Under the pieces are notes generated by a model that worked only from the letters and a program-made list of their open reading frames with translations, was not told where the DNA came from and did not search any database. A program made the translations under genes and the position numbers. Shown here piece by piece: positions 43,262 to 52,433 of a DNA stretch of 64,000 nucleotides (the first letter of the stretch is position 1; each line of letters begins with the position of its first letter). The stretch comes from Janibacter indicus (lineage in GTDB: Bacteria; Actinomycetota; Actinomycetes; Actinomycetales; Dermatophilaceae). The stretch spans positions 94,468 to 158,467 of the forward strand of contig NZ_FWXN01000011.1 of NCBI RefSeq assembly GCF_900176385.1, read 5' to 3'.

Positions 43262-44899
43262 ATGAGCGCACTGCCCCCGCACCCCGCCGTCCACGACTCC
43301 GCCGCCCACGACGACGGCTCCCACCACAGCCACCCCTTCATCGAGCGGCACGTCGACGTCGCCGTCGTCGGCGGGTCCGCCGCCGGCCTCGCGGCGACCC
43401 TGCAGCTGTCCCGGCAGCGACGCTCGGTGCTCGTCGTCGACTCCGGCGAGCCGCGCAATGCGCCGGCCGCCCACATGCACAGCTACCTCGGGCACGAGGG
43501 GCGGCCGCCGGCGGACTTCCTGCGGATCGCGCGCGAGGAGGTGCGCTCCTACGGGGCCGAGGTCCTCACCGGACGGGTCCTCGACGTCACGCGCGAGGAC
43601 GACGGCTTCCGCCTCGAGCTCACCGGCGGGCACGTCGTCCACGCCCGACGGGTCGTCGCCGCGACCGGCCTGACCGACGAGCTGCCCGACGTGCCCGGCC
43701 TCGCCGAGCACTGGGGCGGCGCGGTCATCCACTGCCCCTTCTGCCACGGCTACGAGGCACGCGACGGACGCATCGTCGCGCTCGTCACCTCGCCGATGGG
43801 GCTGCACCCGCTCCCGCTGCTGCGCCAGCTCACCGCCGACCTCACGGTGCTCATCCACGCGGGTGTCGACGCCGACGAGCCGCAGCTGCAGACCCTGCGC
43901 GACGCCGGCGTGACCGTCGTCGTCCAGCCGGCTGCGGCCGTCGTCAGCGATGCGGCCGGTGGTCTGCGCGGCATCCGGCTCTCCGACGGGTCCGAGATCG
44001 CGGCCGACACGATCCTCGTCGGCACCCGCCTGCACGCCCGGGTCGCCCCCTTCGCCGGGGTCGGGCTGGAGGCGGCCGCGCACCCCAGCGGCGTCGCGAC
44101 GCACGTCGAGGCGGACCCGATGACCGGGGCCACAGCAGTGCCCGGCCTCTACGCCGCCGGCACCCTCGCCGAGCCGATGCTCCAGGTGCTCCCGACCGCG
44201 GCCGCCGGCAGCCGCGTGGGCTCCATGGTCAGCTTCGACCTGGCGCACGAGGACCTCGAGCGGGCCGCCCGGCCGAGTGCGCACGCCGCGGACTGGGACG
44301 GCCGCTACAGCGGTGACCTGCAGTGGAGCGGCAACCCCAACGGCTCGCTCGTCGCCCAGGTCGCCGACCTGACCCCCGGCAGCGCACTCGACGTCGGCGC
44401 CGGCGAAGGGGGTGACGCCCTCTGGCTCGCGCAGCACGGCTGGCGGGTGACGGCCAACGACATCTCGGCCCTCGCCCTCGAGCGGGTCCGGTCGGCCGCG
44501 ACCGAGCGCGGCCTCGACGTCACCCTCCTGCAGGCCGACGCCAACGCGGCCGCTCCCTTCGCCGGGACGCGCTACGACCTCGTCACCGCCGCCTATGCCT
44601 CGATCCCGCGCACCCCCGATGATCGCGGCGTGGCCCACCTGCTCGACGCGGTCGCCCCGGGCGGCACGCTGCTCGTCATCGCCCACGACCCGCAGGACAT
44701 GGGAGCCGCCGCGGCCGACCCCGAGCAGACCCGGGGCTTCGACCACGAGGCCTATGTCGACGTCGAGGCCTTCGCCACCGCCCTGGCCGAGGCATCGGGT
44801 TGGGTCATCGAGACCCACGAGCGAAGGGAGCGCCCCGCCGGCGCCGTCTCGACGCACCACGTCCACGACGTCGTCCTGCGTGCCCGGAGGGAGGGCTGA
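43262..44899 (+). CDS. Fusion of thioredoxin-reductase-like flavoprotein and SAM methyltransferase
   Basis: 545 aa, two enzymes in one chain. A His-rich N-terminal extension (residues about 5-30, with seven histidines) precedes a FAD/NAD(P) domain with GGSAAG near 37-42 and a redox CxxC within HCPFCHGYE (Cys158, Cys161, His162). The second Rossmann region and FAD end (GLYAAGTLAEPMLQVLP) are complete. From about 345 on comes a class I methyltransferase with LDVGAGEGGDALWLAQHGW. Known relatives of the CxxCHG flavoproteins are dithiol oxidases such as GliT. This suggests oxidation plus S-methylation of a thiol, but substrate and reaction are inferred only. Divergent from an XRE-cupin regulator. 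Confidence 0.85.
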   Translation: MSALPPHPAVHDSAAHDDGSHHSHPFIERHVDVAVVGGSAAGLAATLQLSRQRRSVLVVDSGEPRNAPAAHMHSYLGHEGRPPADFLRIAREEVRSYGAEVLTGRVLDVTREDDGFRLELTGGHVVHARRVVAATGLTDELPDVPGLAEHWGGAVIHCPFCHGYEARDGRIVALVTSPMGLHPLPLLRQLTADLTVLIHAGVDADEPQLQTLRDAGVTVVVQPAAAVVSDAAGGLRGIRLSDGSEIAADTILVGTRLHARVAPFAGVGLEAAAHPSGVATHVEADPMTGATAVPGLYAAGTLAEPMLQVLPTAAAGSRVGSMVSFDLAHEDLERAARPSAHAADWDGRYSGDLQWSGNPNGSLVAQVADLTPGSALDVGAGEGGDALWLAQHGWRVTANDISALALERVRSAATERGLDVTLLQADANAAAPFAGTRYDLVTAAYASIPRTPDDRGVAHLLDAVAPGGTLLVIAHDPQDMGAAAADPEQTRGFDHEAYVDVEAFATALAEASGWVIETHERRERPAGAVSTHHVHDVVLRARREG

Positions 44900-44906
44900 C
44901 GGGTGC

Positions 44907-44912
44907 GACAAT
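44907..44912 (+). promoter_or_regulatory. -10 hexamer of folC
   Basis: GACAAT, 7 nt, ATG 44920. Leaderless pattern. Confidence 0.45.
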
Positions 44913-44919
44913 CGGGCGC

Positions 44920-46362
44920 ATGAGTCCCGCCCCCGACGCCGCCCAGCGGCAGGCCGCCGCCTCCCTCGAGCAGCGCAAGCGCATGCGCGAGGTCGAGGAC
45001 GGCATCCTCGCCCGCGCTCCCGAGCACGACCTCGAGCCGAGCCTCGACCGGATCCGCGCGGTCATGGACCTGCTCGGCGAGCCGCAGCGCACCTTCCCCG
45101 TCATCCACGTCACCGGGACCAACGGCAAGACGTCGACGGCGCGGATCATCGAGTCGGTGCTGCGGGAGTCGGGCCTGAAGACGGGGCGTTTCACCTCGCC
45201 GCACCTGCAGGACATCCGCGAGCGGATCACCATCGGCGGCGAGCTGATCTCCCGCGAGGCCTTCCTCGACGCGTGGGCCGACATCGCTCCCTTCGTCGAC
45301 GCGGTCGACACGCGCTCGGTCTCCGACGGTGGGCCGCGGATGACCTACTTCGAGGTGCTCGTCGCGCTCGCCTACACGGCCTTCGCGGACGCGCCGGTCG
45401 ACGTCGCCATCGTCGAGGTCGGCATGGGCGGCTCCTGGGACGCGACCAATGTCGTCGAGGCCGATGTCGCCGTCATCACGCCCGTCGGCATCGACCACCA
45501 GCACTTCCTCGGCGACACCATCGAGGAGATCGCGACCGAAAAGGCGGGGATCATCCACCCGGACGCCATCGTCGTCAGCGCCCCGCAGGAGGAAGAGGTC
45601 CTGACGATCCTGCGCGACCGGGCCGACGAGGTCGGCGCCCGGCTGCTCGTCGAGGGCCTGGACTTCGGTGTCCTCACCCGCGAGGTCGCCGTCGGCGGCC
45701 AGATGATCTCGCTGCGCGGCATCGCCGGTGACCACCCGGACCTGCTGCTCAACCTCCACGGCGAGCACCAGGCCGGCAATGCCGCCCTCGCGGTCGCCGC
45801 CGTCGAGGCCTTCGTCGGCGGGGGAGAGCAGCCCCTGGGCGAAGAGGTCCTCGCGGCGGGCCTGGCCGCGGCCACCTCGCCGGGGCGGATGGAGATCGTC
45901 CGGCGCAGCCCGACGGTCCTCGTCGACGCGGCCCACAACCCGCACGGGGCCAGGGTGCTCGCCGCCGCGCTCAAGGACGCCTTCACCTTCACCCACCTCG
46001 TGGGTGTCGTCTCGATCTTCAAGGACAAGGACGTCGTCGGGATCCTCGAGGCCCTCGAGCCGGCCCTCGACGAGATCGTCGTCACCCGCTCGACGTCACC
46101 CCGGGCGATGCGGCCCGGCCGGCTGGGTGAGATCGCCGCCGAGGTCTTCGGCGACCACCGCGTCACCGTGGTCGAGGAGCTGCCCGATGCGCTCGACCGG
46201 GCGGCCCAGCTCGCCGACGACGGGGGAGTGGCCGGGGGTGTCGTGGCCACCGGGTCGATCGTCACCGTCGGCGAAGTGCGCCTCCTGCTCGGGGTCTCCG
46301 ACGTCGAGCGCCCCGTCGCGCCGCCGGTCGAGGTGCCCGTCGAGGTCGAGGACGAGGACTGA
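44920..46362 (+). CDS. folC: Folylpolyglutamate synthase / dihydrofolate synthase
   Basis: Adds glutamate to dihydropteroate and folates. 480 aa, Mur-ligase fold: P-loop HVTGTNGKTS (66-72), GRFTSPHL, EVGMGGSWDATNV, GIDHQHFLGDT, and the C-terminal domain VLVDAAHNPHGA. The start leaves a 30-residue leader before the P-loop, normal for the family. It is followed by DUF4233, uppP and ndk, the folC-Rv2446c-ndk order of Mycobacterium with uppP inserted. Confidence 0.94.
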   Translation: MSPAPDAAQRQAAASLEQRKRMREVEDGILARAPEHDLEPSLDRIRAVMDLLGEPQRTFPVIHVTGTNGKTSTARIIESVLRESGLKTGRFTSPHLQDIRERITIGGELISREAFLDAWADIAPFVDAVDTRSVSDGGPRMTYFEVLVALAYTAFADAPVDVAIVEVGMGGSWDATNVVEADVAVITPVGIDHQHFLGDTIEEIATEKAGIIHPDAIVVSAPQEEEVLTILRDRADEVGARLLVEGLDFGVLTREVAVGGQMISLRGIAGDHPDLLLNLHGEHQAGNAALAVAAVEAFVGGGEQPLGEEVLAAGLAAATSPGRMEIVRRSPTVLVDAAHNPHGARVLAAALKDAFTFTHLVGVVSIFKDKDVVGILEALEPALDEIVVTRSTSPRAMRPGRLGEIAAEVFGDHRVTVVEELPDALDRAAQLADDGGVAGGVVATGSIVTVGEVRLLLGVSDVERPVAPPVEVPVEVEDED

Positions 46363-46364
46363 CC

Positions 46365-46370
46365 TACCCT
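46365..46370 (+). promoter_or_regulatory. -10 hexamer of DUF4233 gene
   Basis: TACCCT, 8 nt, GTG 46379. Confidence 0.4.
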
Positions 46371-46378
46371 TGTCGACC

Positions 46379-46774
46379 GTGACTCCCGACCAGCAGCCGC
46401 GCCCCGCAGGCAAGTTCACGTGGCGGATGCTCGCCACCGTCGTGGGTGGCCAGGCGCTCGTCATCTTCTTCGGCGCCCTGACCAGCCGCGGCCTCGACCC
46501 GGACCAAACAGCGGTGGTGGCGGGGCTGACCCCCTTCGTCCTGCTGTGTGCACTGGCCGTCCTCGCGCTGCTCGCGGCCGGGCTGATGCGACGATCCTTC
46601 GGGCCCGCGCTCGGATGGGTCGTGCAGGTGCTGTCCATCCTGTCCGGAGTCTTCGTGCCCATGATGTTCCTCGTCGGCGCGATCTTCGCGGTGCTCTACG
46701 GCTACTGCCAGCGCCTGGGCCGACGCATCGAGCGCGAGCAGTCCGCCCGCGCCCTCACCGAGCAGGAGAGCTGA
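46379..46774 (+). CDS. DUF4233 membrane protein (Rv2446c-like)
   Basis: 131 aa with four membrane helices (MLATVVGGQALVIFFGALT, VAGLTPFVLLCALAVLALLAAG, LGWVVQVLSILSGVF, MMFLVGAIFAVLYGY) and a Glu/Arg-rich tail. The position between folC and ndk matches Rv2446c. Function unknown. A CCCCCTTCG motif falls in TPFVLL. Confidence 0.85.
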   Translation: MTPDQQPRPAGKFTWRMLATVVGGQALVIFFGALTSRGLDPDQTAVVAGLTPFVLLCALAVLALLAAGLMRRSFGPALGWVVQVLSILSGVFVPMMFLVGAIFAVLYGYCQRLGRRIEREQSARALTEQES

Positions 46775-46779
46775 CCCCC

Positions 46780-47607
46780 GTGGACTACCTGACCGCGATC
46801 ATCCTGGGCCTCGTCCAGGGCCTGACCGAGTTCCTGCCGATCAGCTCCAGTGCCCACGTCTCCATCGTCGGCCAGCTGCTCGGGCAGGAGGACCCCGGCG
46901 CGGCCTTCACCGCGATCACCCAGCTGGGTACCGAGCTGGCCGTCGTCATCTACTTCTGGAACGACATCACGACGATCATCCGCAAGTGGTTCCTCGCCCT
47001 CGCGGGCAAGGTCGCCCAGGACGACCCCGACGTGCGCATGGGGTGGCTCGTCATCATCGGCACGATCCCCATCGGCCTGCTCGGTCTCCTCTTCCAGGAC
47101 CAGATCGAGTCGACCCTGCGCAGCCTGTGGATCACCGCGACGATGCTGCTCGTCTTCGCCCTGGTCATCATGGCCGCCGAACGCGTCGGCTCCCAGCGCC
47201 GCGAGCTCACCGACCTGACCTGGAAGCACGGCATCTTCTACGGCCTCTGGCAGGCCCTGGCGCTCATCCCCGGCGTCTCCCGCAGCGGCGGCACGATCGC
47301 CGGTGGTCTCTTCATGGGCTACACCCGCAAGACGGCGGCCCGCTACAGCTTCCTTCTCGCGATCCCCGCCGTCTTCGCCTCCGGTGGTCTGCAGGTCGTC
47401 AAGATCGCCGGCGGCGAGGGCACCGGTGAGACCGGCTGGGGCCCGATCATCGCCGCGACGATCATCGCCTTCATCGTCGGCTACGCCGTCATCGCGTGGT
47501 TCATGAAGTTCATCGAGACGCACACCTTCACGCCCTTCATGATCTACCGGATCCTCCTGGCGCTCGGCCTGTTCGCCCTGCTGGGTACGGGCACGATCTC
47601 CGCGTGA
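46780..47607 (+). CDS. uppP: Undecaprenyl-diphosphatase
   Basis: Recycles the undecaprenyl carrier for cell-wall synthesis. 275 aa, polytopic. Family motifs LTEFLPISSSAHV (catalytic Glu, Ser and His) and PGVSRSGGTIAGGLFMG. GTG 46780 comes 5 nt after the DUF4233 stop. Neighbouring mre and mrdA genes also act on the envelope. Confidence 0.95.
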   Translation: MDYLTAIILGLVQGLTEFLPISSSAHVSIVGQLLGQEDPGAAFTAITQLGTELAVVIYFWNDITTIIRKWFLALAGKVAQDDPDVRMGWLVIIGTIPIGLLGLLFQDQIESTLRSLWITATMLLVFALVIMAAERVGSQRRELTDLTWKHGIFYGLWQALALIPGVSRSGGTIAGGLFMGYTRKTAARYSFLLAIPAVFASGGLQVVKIAGGEGTGETGWGPIIAATIIAFIVGYAVIAWFMKFIETHTFTPFMIYRILLALGLFALLGTGTISA

Positions 47608-47608
47608 C

Positions 47609-47614
47609 TACGCT
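47609..47614 (+). promoter_or_regulatory. -10 hexamer of ndk
   Basis: TACGCT, 7 nt, GTG 47622, directly after the uppP stop. Leaderless pattern. Confidence 0.5.
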
Positions 47615-47621
47615 GGGCCCC

Positions 47622-48056
47622 GTGACCGAGACTGCACAGACCGAACGCTCCCTCATCCTCGTCAAGCCCGACGGTTTCCGCCGTGGCCTCACCGGCGAGG
47701 TGATCCGCCGGATCGAGGCGAAGGGGTACACCCTCGCCGCGCTCGCGGTGGTCACCCCGACCCGCGACCAGCTCGCGGCGCACTACGCCGAGCACGAGGG
47801 CAAGCCCTTCTACGAGCCCCTGCTCGAGTTCATGTCGTCCGGACCGGTCGCGGCCGTCGTCATCGAGGGCCAGGAGTGCATCAAGGGCTTCCGCTCGCTC
47901 GCCGGCGCCACCAAGCCGACGGAGGCCGCCCCCGGCACCATCCGCGGCGACCTCGGTCGCAAGTGGGCGGGCACCGTGGACGAGAACATCGTCCACGGCT
48001 CCGACTCCCCGGAGTCGGCCGCCCGCGAGATCGGCATCTGGTTCCCGAGCCTCTGA
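47622..48056 (+). CDS. ndk: Nucleoside diphosphate kinase
   Basis: Transfers phosphate between nucleoside di- and triphosphates through a phosphohistidine. 144 aa. KPDGFRRGL near the N-terminus and NIVHGSDS with the catalytic His125. GTG 47622 is preferred because it leads directly into the conserved start TERSLILVKPDG. mreB begins 2 nt after the stop. Confidence 0.96.
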   Translation: MTETAQTERSLILVKPDGFRRGLTGEVIRRIEAKGYTLAALAVVTPTRDQLAAHYAEHEGKPFYEPLLEFMSSGPVAAVVIEGQECIKGFRSLAGATKPTEAAPGTIRGDLGRKWAGTVDENIVHGSDSPESAAREIGIWFPSL

Positions 48057-48058
48057 CA

Positions 48059-49099
48059 GTGGCCGGGCCTGCGCGAGGGGCGCGCCTGCGCTTCTCGCGC
48101 GACCTGGCGATCGACCTCGGGACCGCCAACACCCTGATCCACCAGCAGGGGCGCGGCGTCGTGCTCGACGAGCCGAGCGTCGTCGCCGTGAGCGCCGAGA
48201 CCGGCGGCCTCGTGGCAGCCGGAACCCGGGCCAAGGAGATGCTCGGCCGCACCCCCGGCGCCGTGCGGGCCGTGCGTCCGCTCCGTGCCGGGGTCATCAG
48301 CGAGCCCGACGCCGCCGAGCAGATGCTGCGGTGGTTCACCGACCGGGTGGGCATGTCGAGCGTCTTCCGTCCCCGGGTCGTCGTGTGCATCCCGAGCGAC
48401 ATCACCGGCGTCGAGCGCCGTGCGGTCGAGGAGGCCGCCCTGCGGGTCGGGGCCCGGCGGGTCTTCCTCGTCGAGGAGCCGATGGTCGCGGCCATCGGCG
48501 CGGGTCTGCCCGTCACCGACACCGAGGCCTCGATGGTCGTCGACATCGGTGGCGGCTCGACCGACGTCGCCGTCATCGCCCTCGGCGGCATCGTCGCCTC
48601 GCGCAGCACCCGGACCGCCGGCGGCGCCATCGACGACGCGATCGTCGAGCACGTGCGCCGCAACCTCTCCCTGCTGCTCGGCGAGCGCAGCGCCGAGCAC
48701 ATCAAGATCGAGGTCGGCTCGGCCTTCCCCCTGGCCCGCGAGGTGAGCACCCGGGTGCGCGGGCGCGACCTCGTGACCGGCCTGCCCAAGACCGTCGACG
48801 TCGGCTCGGCCGAGGTCCGCCGGGCCATCGCCGGCCCGGTCGGCGAGATCGTCGGCCTCGTGCGCGATGTCCTCGACCGGTGCCCGCCCGAGCTCGCCGG
48901 CGACGTCCTCGAGCGCGGCGTGACCCTCACCGGCGGCGGAGCACTGCTGCGCGGTCTCGACGCGCGATTGCGCCACGAGCTCGGGGTCCCGGTCACGGTG
49001 GCCGAGGCCCCCCTTCGGGCCGTCGTGCGCGGAGCCGGACGCTGCGTCGACGACTTCGCCGCGCTGCAGCCCGTGCTCGTCGACGGTCACCGCTTCTGA
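48059..49099 (+). CDS. mreB: Rod shape-determining actin homologue MreB
   Basis: 346 aa, actin-fold ATPase that guides lateral wall synthesis. DLAIDLGTANTLIH is phosphate-1, ADP contacts in VVDIGGGSTDVAVIALGG, and TGGGALLRGLD is the adenosine motif. GTG 48059, 2 nt after ndk. Its stop overlaps the mreC start by 1 nt (TGATG). The extra N-terminal basic stretch is short. First of mreB-mreC-mreD-mrdA. Confidence 0.94.
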   Translation: MAGPARGARLRFSRDLAIDLGTANTLIHQQGRGVVLDEPSVVAVSAETGGLVAAGTRAKEMLGRTPGAVRAVRPLRAGVISEPDAAEQMLRWFTDRVGMSSVFRPRVVVCIPSDITGVERRAVEEAALRVGARRVFLVEEPMVAAIGAGLPVTDTEASMVVDIGGGSTDVAVIALGGIVASRSTRTAGGAIDDAIVEHVRRNLSLLLGERSAEHIKIEVGSAFPLAREVSTRVRGRDLVTGLPKTVDVGSAEVRRAIAGPVGEIVGLVRDVLDRCPPELAGDVLERGVTLTGGGALLRGLDARLRHELGVPVTVAEAPLRAVVRGAGRCVDDFAALQPVLVDGHRF

Positions 49100-49875
49100 T
49101 GCGTCGCCGCGTCCTGCCGGCCCTGCTGGCGCTCACCGTCCTGGTCCTCCTGGCCGACCTCGCCGGCGCACCGCTCGGCCCCGTGCGCGGCATCGGCGAC
49201 GCGGTGCTCGGGCCCGTCGAGCGGCTCGTGGCCCCGCGGGCCGACGAGACCGACCGGGTCCGGGCCGACAACGTCCGGCTGGCCGAGGAGGTGCGCCGCC
49301 TGCGCGACCGCGAGCGCACGAGCGACCAGGTGGCCGAGCTCGACACCGGCGAGCTGCCCTCTGTCACCGCCCGCGTCGTCGCGCTGGACCGCGCCGGCAC
49401 CTCCGGGCCGGAGCGGATCACCCTCGACGTGGGCCGTCGCGACGGAGTGCGGACCGACTCCGCCGTCGTGGCACCCGACGGGCTCGTGGGCCGGGTCGTC
49501 TCGGTCGGGGAGTGGAGCGCCGACGTGAGCGTCATCGGGTCCCCCGGGTCCGGCGTGGGCGTGCGCACCGGCGCGAAGGGGGTCATCGGCACCCTGTCGG
49601 GGTCGGACCCGACGACCGCGCACCGCGCGGACGAGCTCGTCATCAGCCAGCTGACCCGTGACCGGGTGCGTGCCGGCGACGCGGTGACCACGCTCGGCAG
49701 CCCGGGCTCGCGCCCCTACCCTCCGGGCATCGCGGTCGGCGAGGTCACCCGCGTCGAGCGGGCTCCCGGCCGGCTCACCGACACCGCGGTGGTGCGCCCC
49801 GCCGTCGACCTGGCGACCATCGACGTCGTCGCCGTCGTCACCGGTCCCGGCCGCACGAGCGGACGAACCCCGTGA
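49099..49875 (+). CDS. mreC: Rod shape-determining protein MreC
   Basis: 258 aa. One N-terminal membrane helix (LPALLALTVLVLLADLA), a coiled-coil region (VRADNVRLAEEVRRLRDRE) and a beta-rich extracytoplasmic domain. Links MreB to periplasmic wall enzymes. Overlaps mreB by 1 nt and mreD by 4 nt (GTGA). Confidence 0.9.
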   Translation: MRRRVLPALLALTVLVLLADLAGAPLGPVRGIGDAVLGPVERLVAPRADETDRVRADNVRLAEEVRRLRDRERTSDQVAELDTGELPSVTARVVALDRAGTSGPERITLDVGRRDGVRTDSAVVAPDGLVGRVVSVGEWSADVSVIGSPGSGVGVRTGAKGVIGTLSGSDPTTAHRADELVISQLTRDRVRAGDAVTTLGSPGSRPYPPGIAVGEVTRVERAPGRLTDTAVVRPAVDLATIDVVAVVTGPGRTSGRTP

Positions 49876-50360
49876 CGGGTCTGCGCTGGCCCGTGCGCCT
49901 CGTCCTCCTCGGGCTGGCGCTCGTCCTCGTGCTGGCGCTCGGCGCGCGCGGCGTCCTCGCGCCACCGGACCTCGTCGTCATCGTCGTCGTCGGGGTGGCG
50001 CTGTCGGCGGGGTCGAGCTCCGGGGCCCTCGTCGGGCTGCTCGGCGGCTGGCTGCTCGACCTCGCGCCCCCGGTCGCCGCGCCGCTCGGGCTCACCGCCC
50101 TCGGCTACGCCGCGGCCGGCTGGGTGGCCGGACTCGCGCGGCGCCGCTCCGGGCACCCGTGGTGGTGGCCGGTGCCCGTGGTCGCCCTCGCACTCGTCGT
50201 CACCCGCATCGCCCCCGTGCTCGTCGACCTCGGCAGCGCGCGGCCGGTCGCGTGGGCAGCGCTGGCCTGGCAGGTCCTCGCGACCGCCACCCTCGGGCTC
50301 GTCCTCGTCGGCCTCGTCGAGCGGCTCGAAGCCGCCCTCGTCACCCGGCGGTGGGCGTGA
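49872..50360 (+). CDS. mreD: Rod shape-determining protein MreD
   Basis: 162 aa, five or six membrane helices, Leu/Val-rich. Identified mainly from its position between mreC and mrdA and its size. Begins with GTG overlapping the mreC stop by 4 nt and ends overlapping the mrdA GTG by 4 nt. Confidence 0.85.
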   Translation: MTGLRWPVRLVLLGLALVLVLALGARGVLAPPDLVVIVVVGVALSAGSSSGALVGLLGGWLLDLAPPVAAPLGLTALGYAAAGWVAGLARRRSGHPWWWPVPVVALALVVTRIAPVLVDLGSARPVAWAALAWQVLATATLGLVLVGLVERLEAALVTRRWA

Positions 50361-52393
50361 GGCGCGGGGGCCGGTCGGTCAGCCGCGTCCGGACGCCCCG
50401 TCGCGGCCCTCGCCTCCAGCTGCGGATGCTCGCCTCGCTGGCCGTCCTCACCCTGCTGGCCGGGGTCCTGCTGGGGCGCCTCGGGCAGCTCCAGCTGACC
50501 GACCACCCGGCCGGGGACGCCACCCTGGCCGGGCCGGGCACGGCGACGGTGCACCTGCCCGCCCTGCGCGGGCGCATCCTCGACCGCGACGGTCGCCCGC
50601 TCGTCGACAACGCGGCGCGCACCGACATCACCATCGACCGCCGGACCCTGGCCGACGCCGAGGACGGCGGGCGGGCCACGGTGCGACGTCTCGCCGAGGC
50701 GCTGGACCTCCCCTTCGACCGGCTGTGGGGCCGCACGACCCTCTGCGGGGCGCCGGGGGCCGCCGACCCGCCGTCGTGCTGGTCCGGCTCGGCCCTCGTG
50801 CCGGTGCCGATTGCCGAGGACGTCAGCGCGCGAGATGCCGCGGCGGTCACCGAGCGACCCGAGCTCTACCCGGGGGTGGCCGTGACGAGCCAACCCGTGC
50901 GGGCCTACCCGAGGGCCGCGGGGGGCGGCGCGCCGCAGACCACCGGGTACCTCGCCAGGCCCGACGCCGAGACGGTCGAGGCATCCGATGGGGCGATCAC
51001 CGCGGACGACCTCGTGGGGGCCACCGGCCTGGAGCGGCAGTACGACGCGCAGCTGCGTGGCACGCCGGGCGAGCGGGTCGTGCGCGTCGATGCCCGAGGC
51101 GTCGCCGTCGAGGAGCTCTCCCGCACCGACCCCGTCCCCGGGGCGGACCTGGTGACCACCCTCGATCTGCCCGTCCAGAAGTCCACCGAGAGGGCTCTCG
51201 CCGACGGCGTACGGCAGGCGCGGGACCGAGGCCACCGGGCGGACACAGCGGCCGCGGTCGTCCTCGACCTGCGCGACGGCGGGGTCGTCGCCTCCGCGAG
51301 CGTGCCGACCTACGACCCCTCCGTGTGGTCCGAGGGCGTCTCGCAGGGGGAGTACGAGCGGCTGACGACGGGCGACCGCAGCCCGCTCATCGACCGGGTC
51401 ACCGGCGTGGCGCAGCCTCCGGCATCCACCTTCAAGGCGGTGACGCTCCCGGGAGCGGTCGCGGCCGGGGCCGACCTCGACGACGAGGTCAACTGCACCG
51501 CCTCGCACCGCATCGGGGACCGGACCTTCAACAACTTCGAGTCGCGCGCCTACGGCTGGATCACCTGGCGCGAGGCGATCAAGGTCTCGTGCGACACGGT
51601 GTTCTACCGGGTCGCCGAGGACGTCTGGCGTGACCAGGGCGGTCTCTCGGCGCGGGACGACGACGGCGATGCCCTCATCGACACCGCCCGCGACCTCGGG
51701 CTGGGGGAGACGACCCGCATCGACCTGCCGGCCGAGTCGGCCGGCCGCATCCCCGGTCGGGCGTGGAAGCGTGAGTGGTGGGAGAGCACCAAGGACGCCT
51801 CCTGCGCCGAGGCCCGGCGGGGCCACCCCGAGATCTCCGATCGCTCTCGTCGCGACTACCTGACCGCCCTCGCGCAGGAGAACTGCGACAGCGGCTACCA
51901 GTTCCGTCCCGGCGACGAGGCCAACCTGTCGATCGGTCAGGGCGACGTCACCGCCACCCTGCTGCAGATGGCGCAGGTCTACGGCACGATCGCGACCGAC
52001 GGCACCGAGCCCAGCCCCCACCTGGTGCGGGCGACGATCGCGTCGGACGGCACGCGCACCGGCGTCGACGCCCCGGCCACCCGTGAGGTCGATCTCCCGG
52101 GGGAGTCCGGTGAGCTGTTGCGCACCGCGCTGGCCGATGTCGTGAGCCGCCCCGGCGGCACCGCCCGGTCGGCCTTCTCCGGGTTCCCCCTGCGGCAGTG
52201 GCCCGTCGCGGGCAAGACCGGGACGGCCGAGGTCTATGGCAAGGAGGACACGGCGTGGTTCGTCTCGTACGCCCCGACCACCAGACCGCGTTATGTCGTC
52301 GCGGTCGTCGTCTCGCAGGGCGGCACCGGTGGTGCGACCGCCGCGCCGATCGCCCGCGAGATCCACGAGGAGCTCGCGGGCGTCGAGGAGTGA
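50357..52393 (+). CDS. mrdA: Penicillin-binding protein 2 (peptidoglycan transpeptidase)
   Basis: 678 aa, class B PBP. One N-terminal membrane helix, a dimerisation region (LRGRILDRDGRPLVDN) and a transpeptidase domain with the active-site STFK (Ser357, Lys360), SCD (411-413) at the SxN position, and KTG (620-622). It cross-links lateral wall in concert with MreBCD. GTG 50357 overlaps mreD. No rodA (its usual glycosyltransferase partner) follows; the next genes are convergent. Confidence 0.93.
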   Translation: MRRGGRSVSRVRTPRRGPRLQLRMLASLAVLTLLAGVLLGRLGQLQLTDHPAGDATLAGPGTATVHLPALRGRILDRDGRPLVDNAARTDITIDRRTLADAEDGGRATVRRLAEALDLPFDRLWGRTTLCGAPGAADPPSCWSGSALVPVPIAEDVSARDAAAVTERPELYPGVAVTSQPVRAYPRAAGGGAPQTTGYLARPDAETVEASDGAITADDLVGATGLERQYDAQLRGTPGERVVRVDARGVAVEELSRTDPVPGADLVTTLDLPVQKSTERALADGVRQARDRGHRADTAAAVVLDLRDGGVVASASVPTYDPSVWSEGVSQGEYERLTTGDRSPLIDRVTGVAQPPASTFKAVTLPGAVAAGADLDDEVNCTASHRIGDRTFNNFESRAYGWITWREAIKVSCDTVFYRVAEDVWRDQGGLSARDDDGDALIDTARDLGLGETTRIDLPAESAGRIPGRAWKREWWESTKDASCAEARRGHPEISDRSRRDYLTALAQENCDSGYQFRPGDEANLSIGQGDVTATLLQMAQVYGTIATDGTEPSPHLVRATIASDGTRTGVDAPATREVDLPGESGELLRTALADVVSRPGGTARSAFSGFPLRQWPVAGKTGTAEVYGKEDTAWFVSYAPTTRPRYVVAVVVSQGGTGGATAAPIAREIHEELAGVEE

Positions 52394-52433
52394 CTCAGCA
52401 GCAACGCGTGCCGGGGTTGCGCTCCTGCTCCGC

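Noticed and set aside
52396..52433. Terminator between mrdA and ybdD
   Set aside because: A weak GCAAC/GTTGC pairing is visible but too short and interrupted to support.
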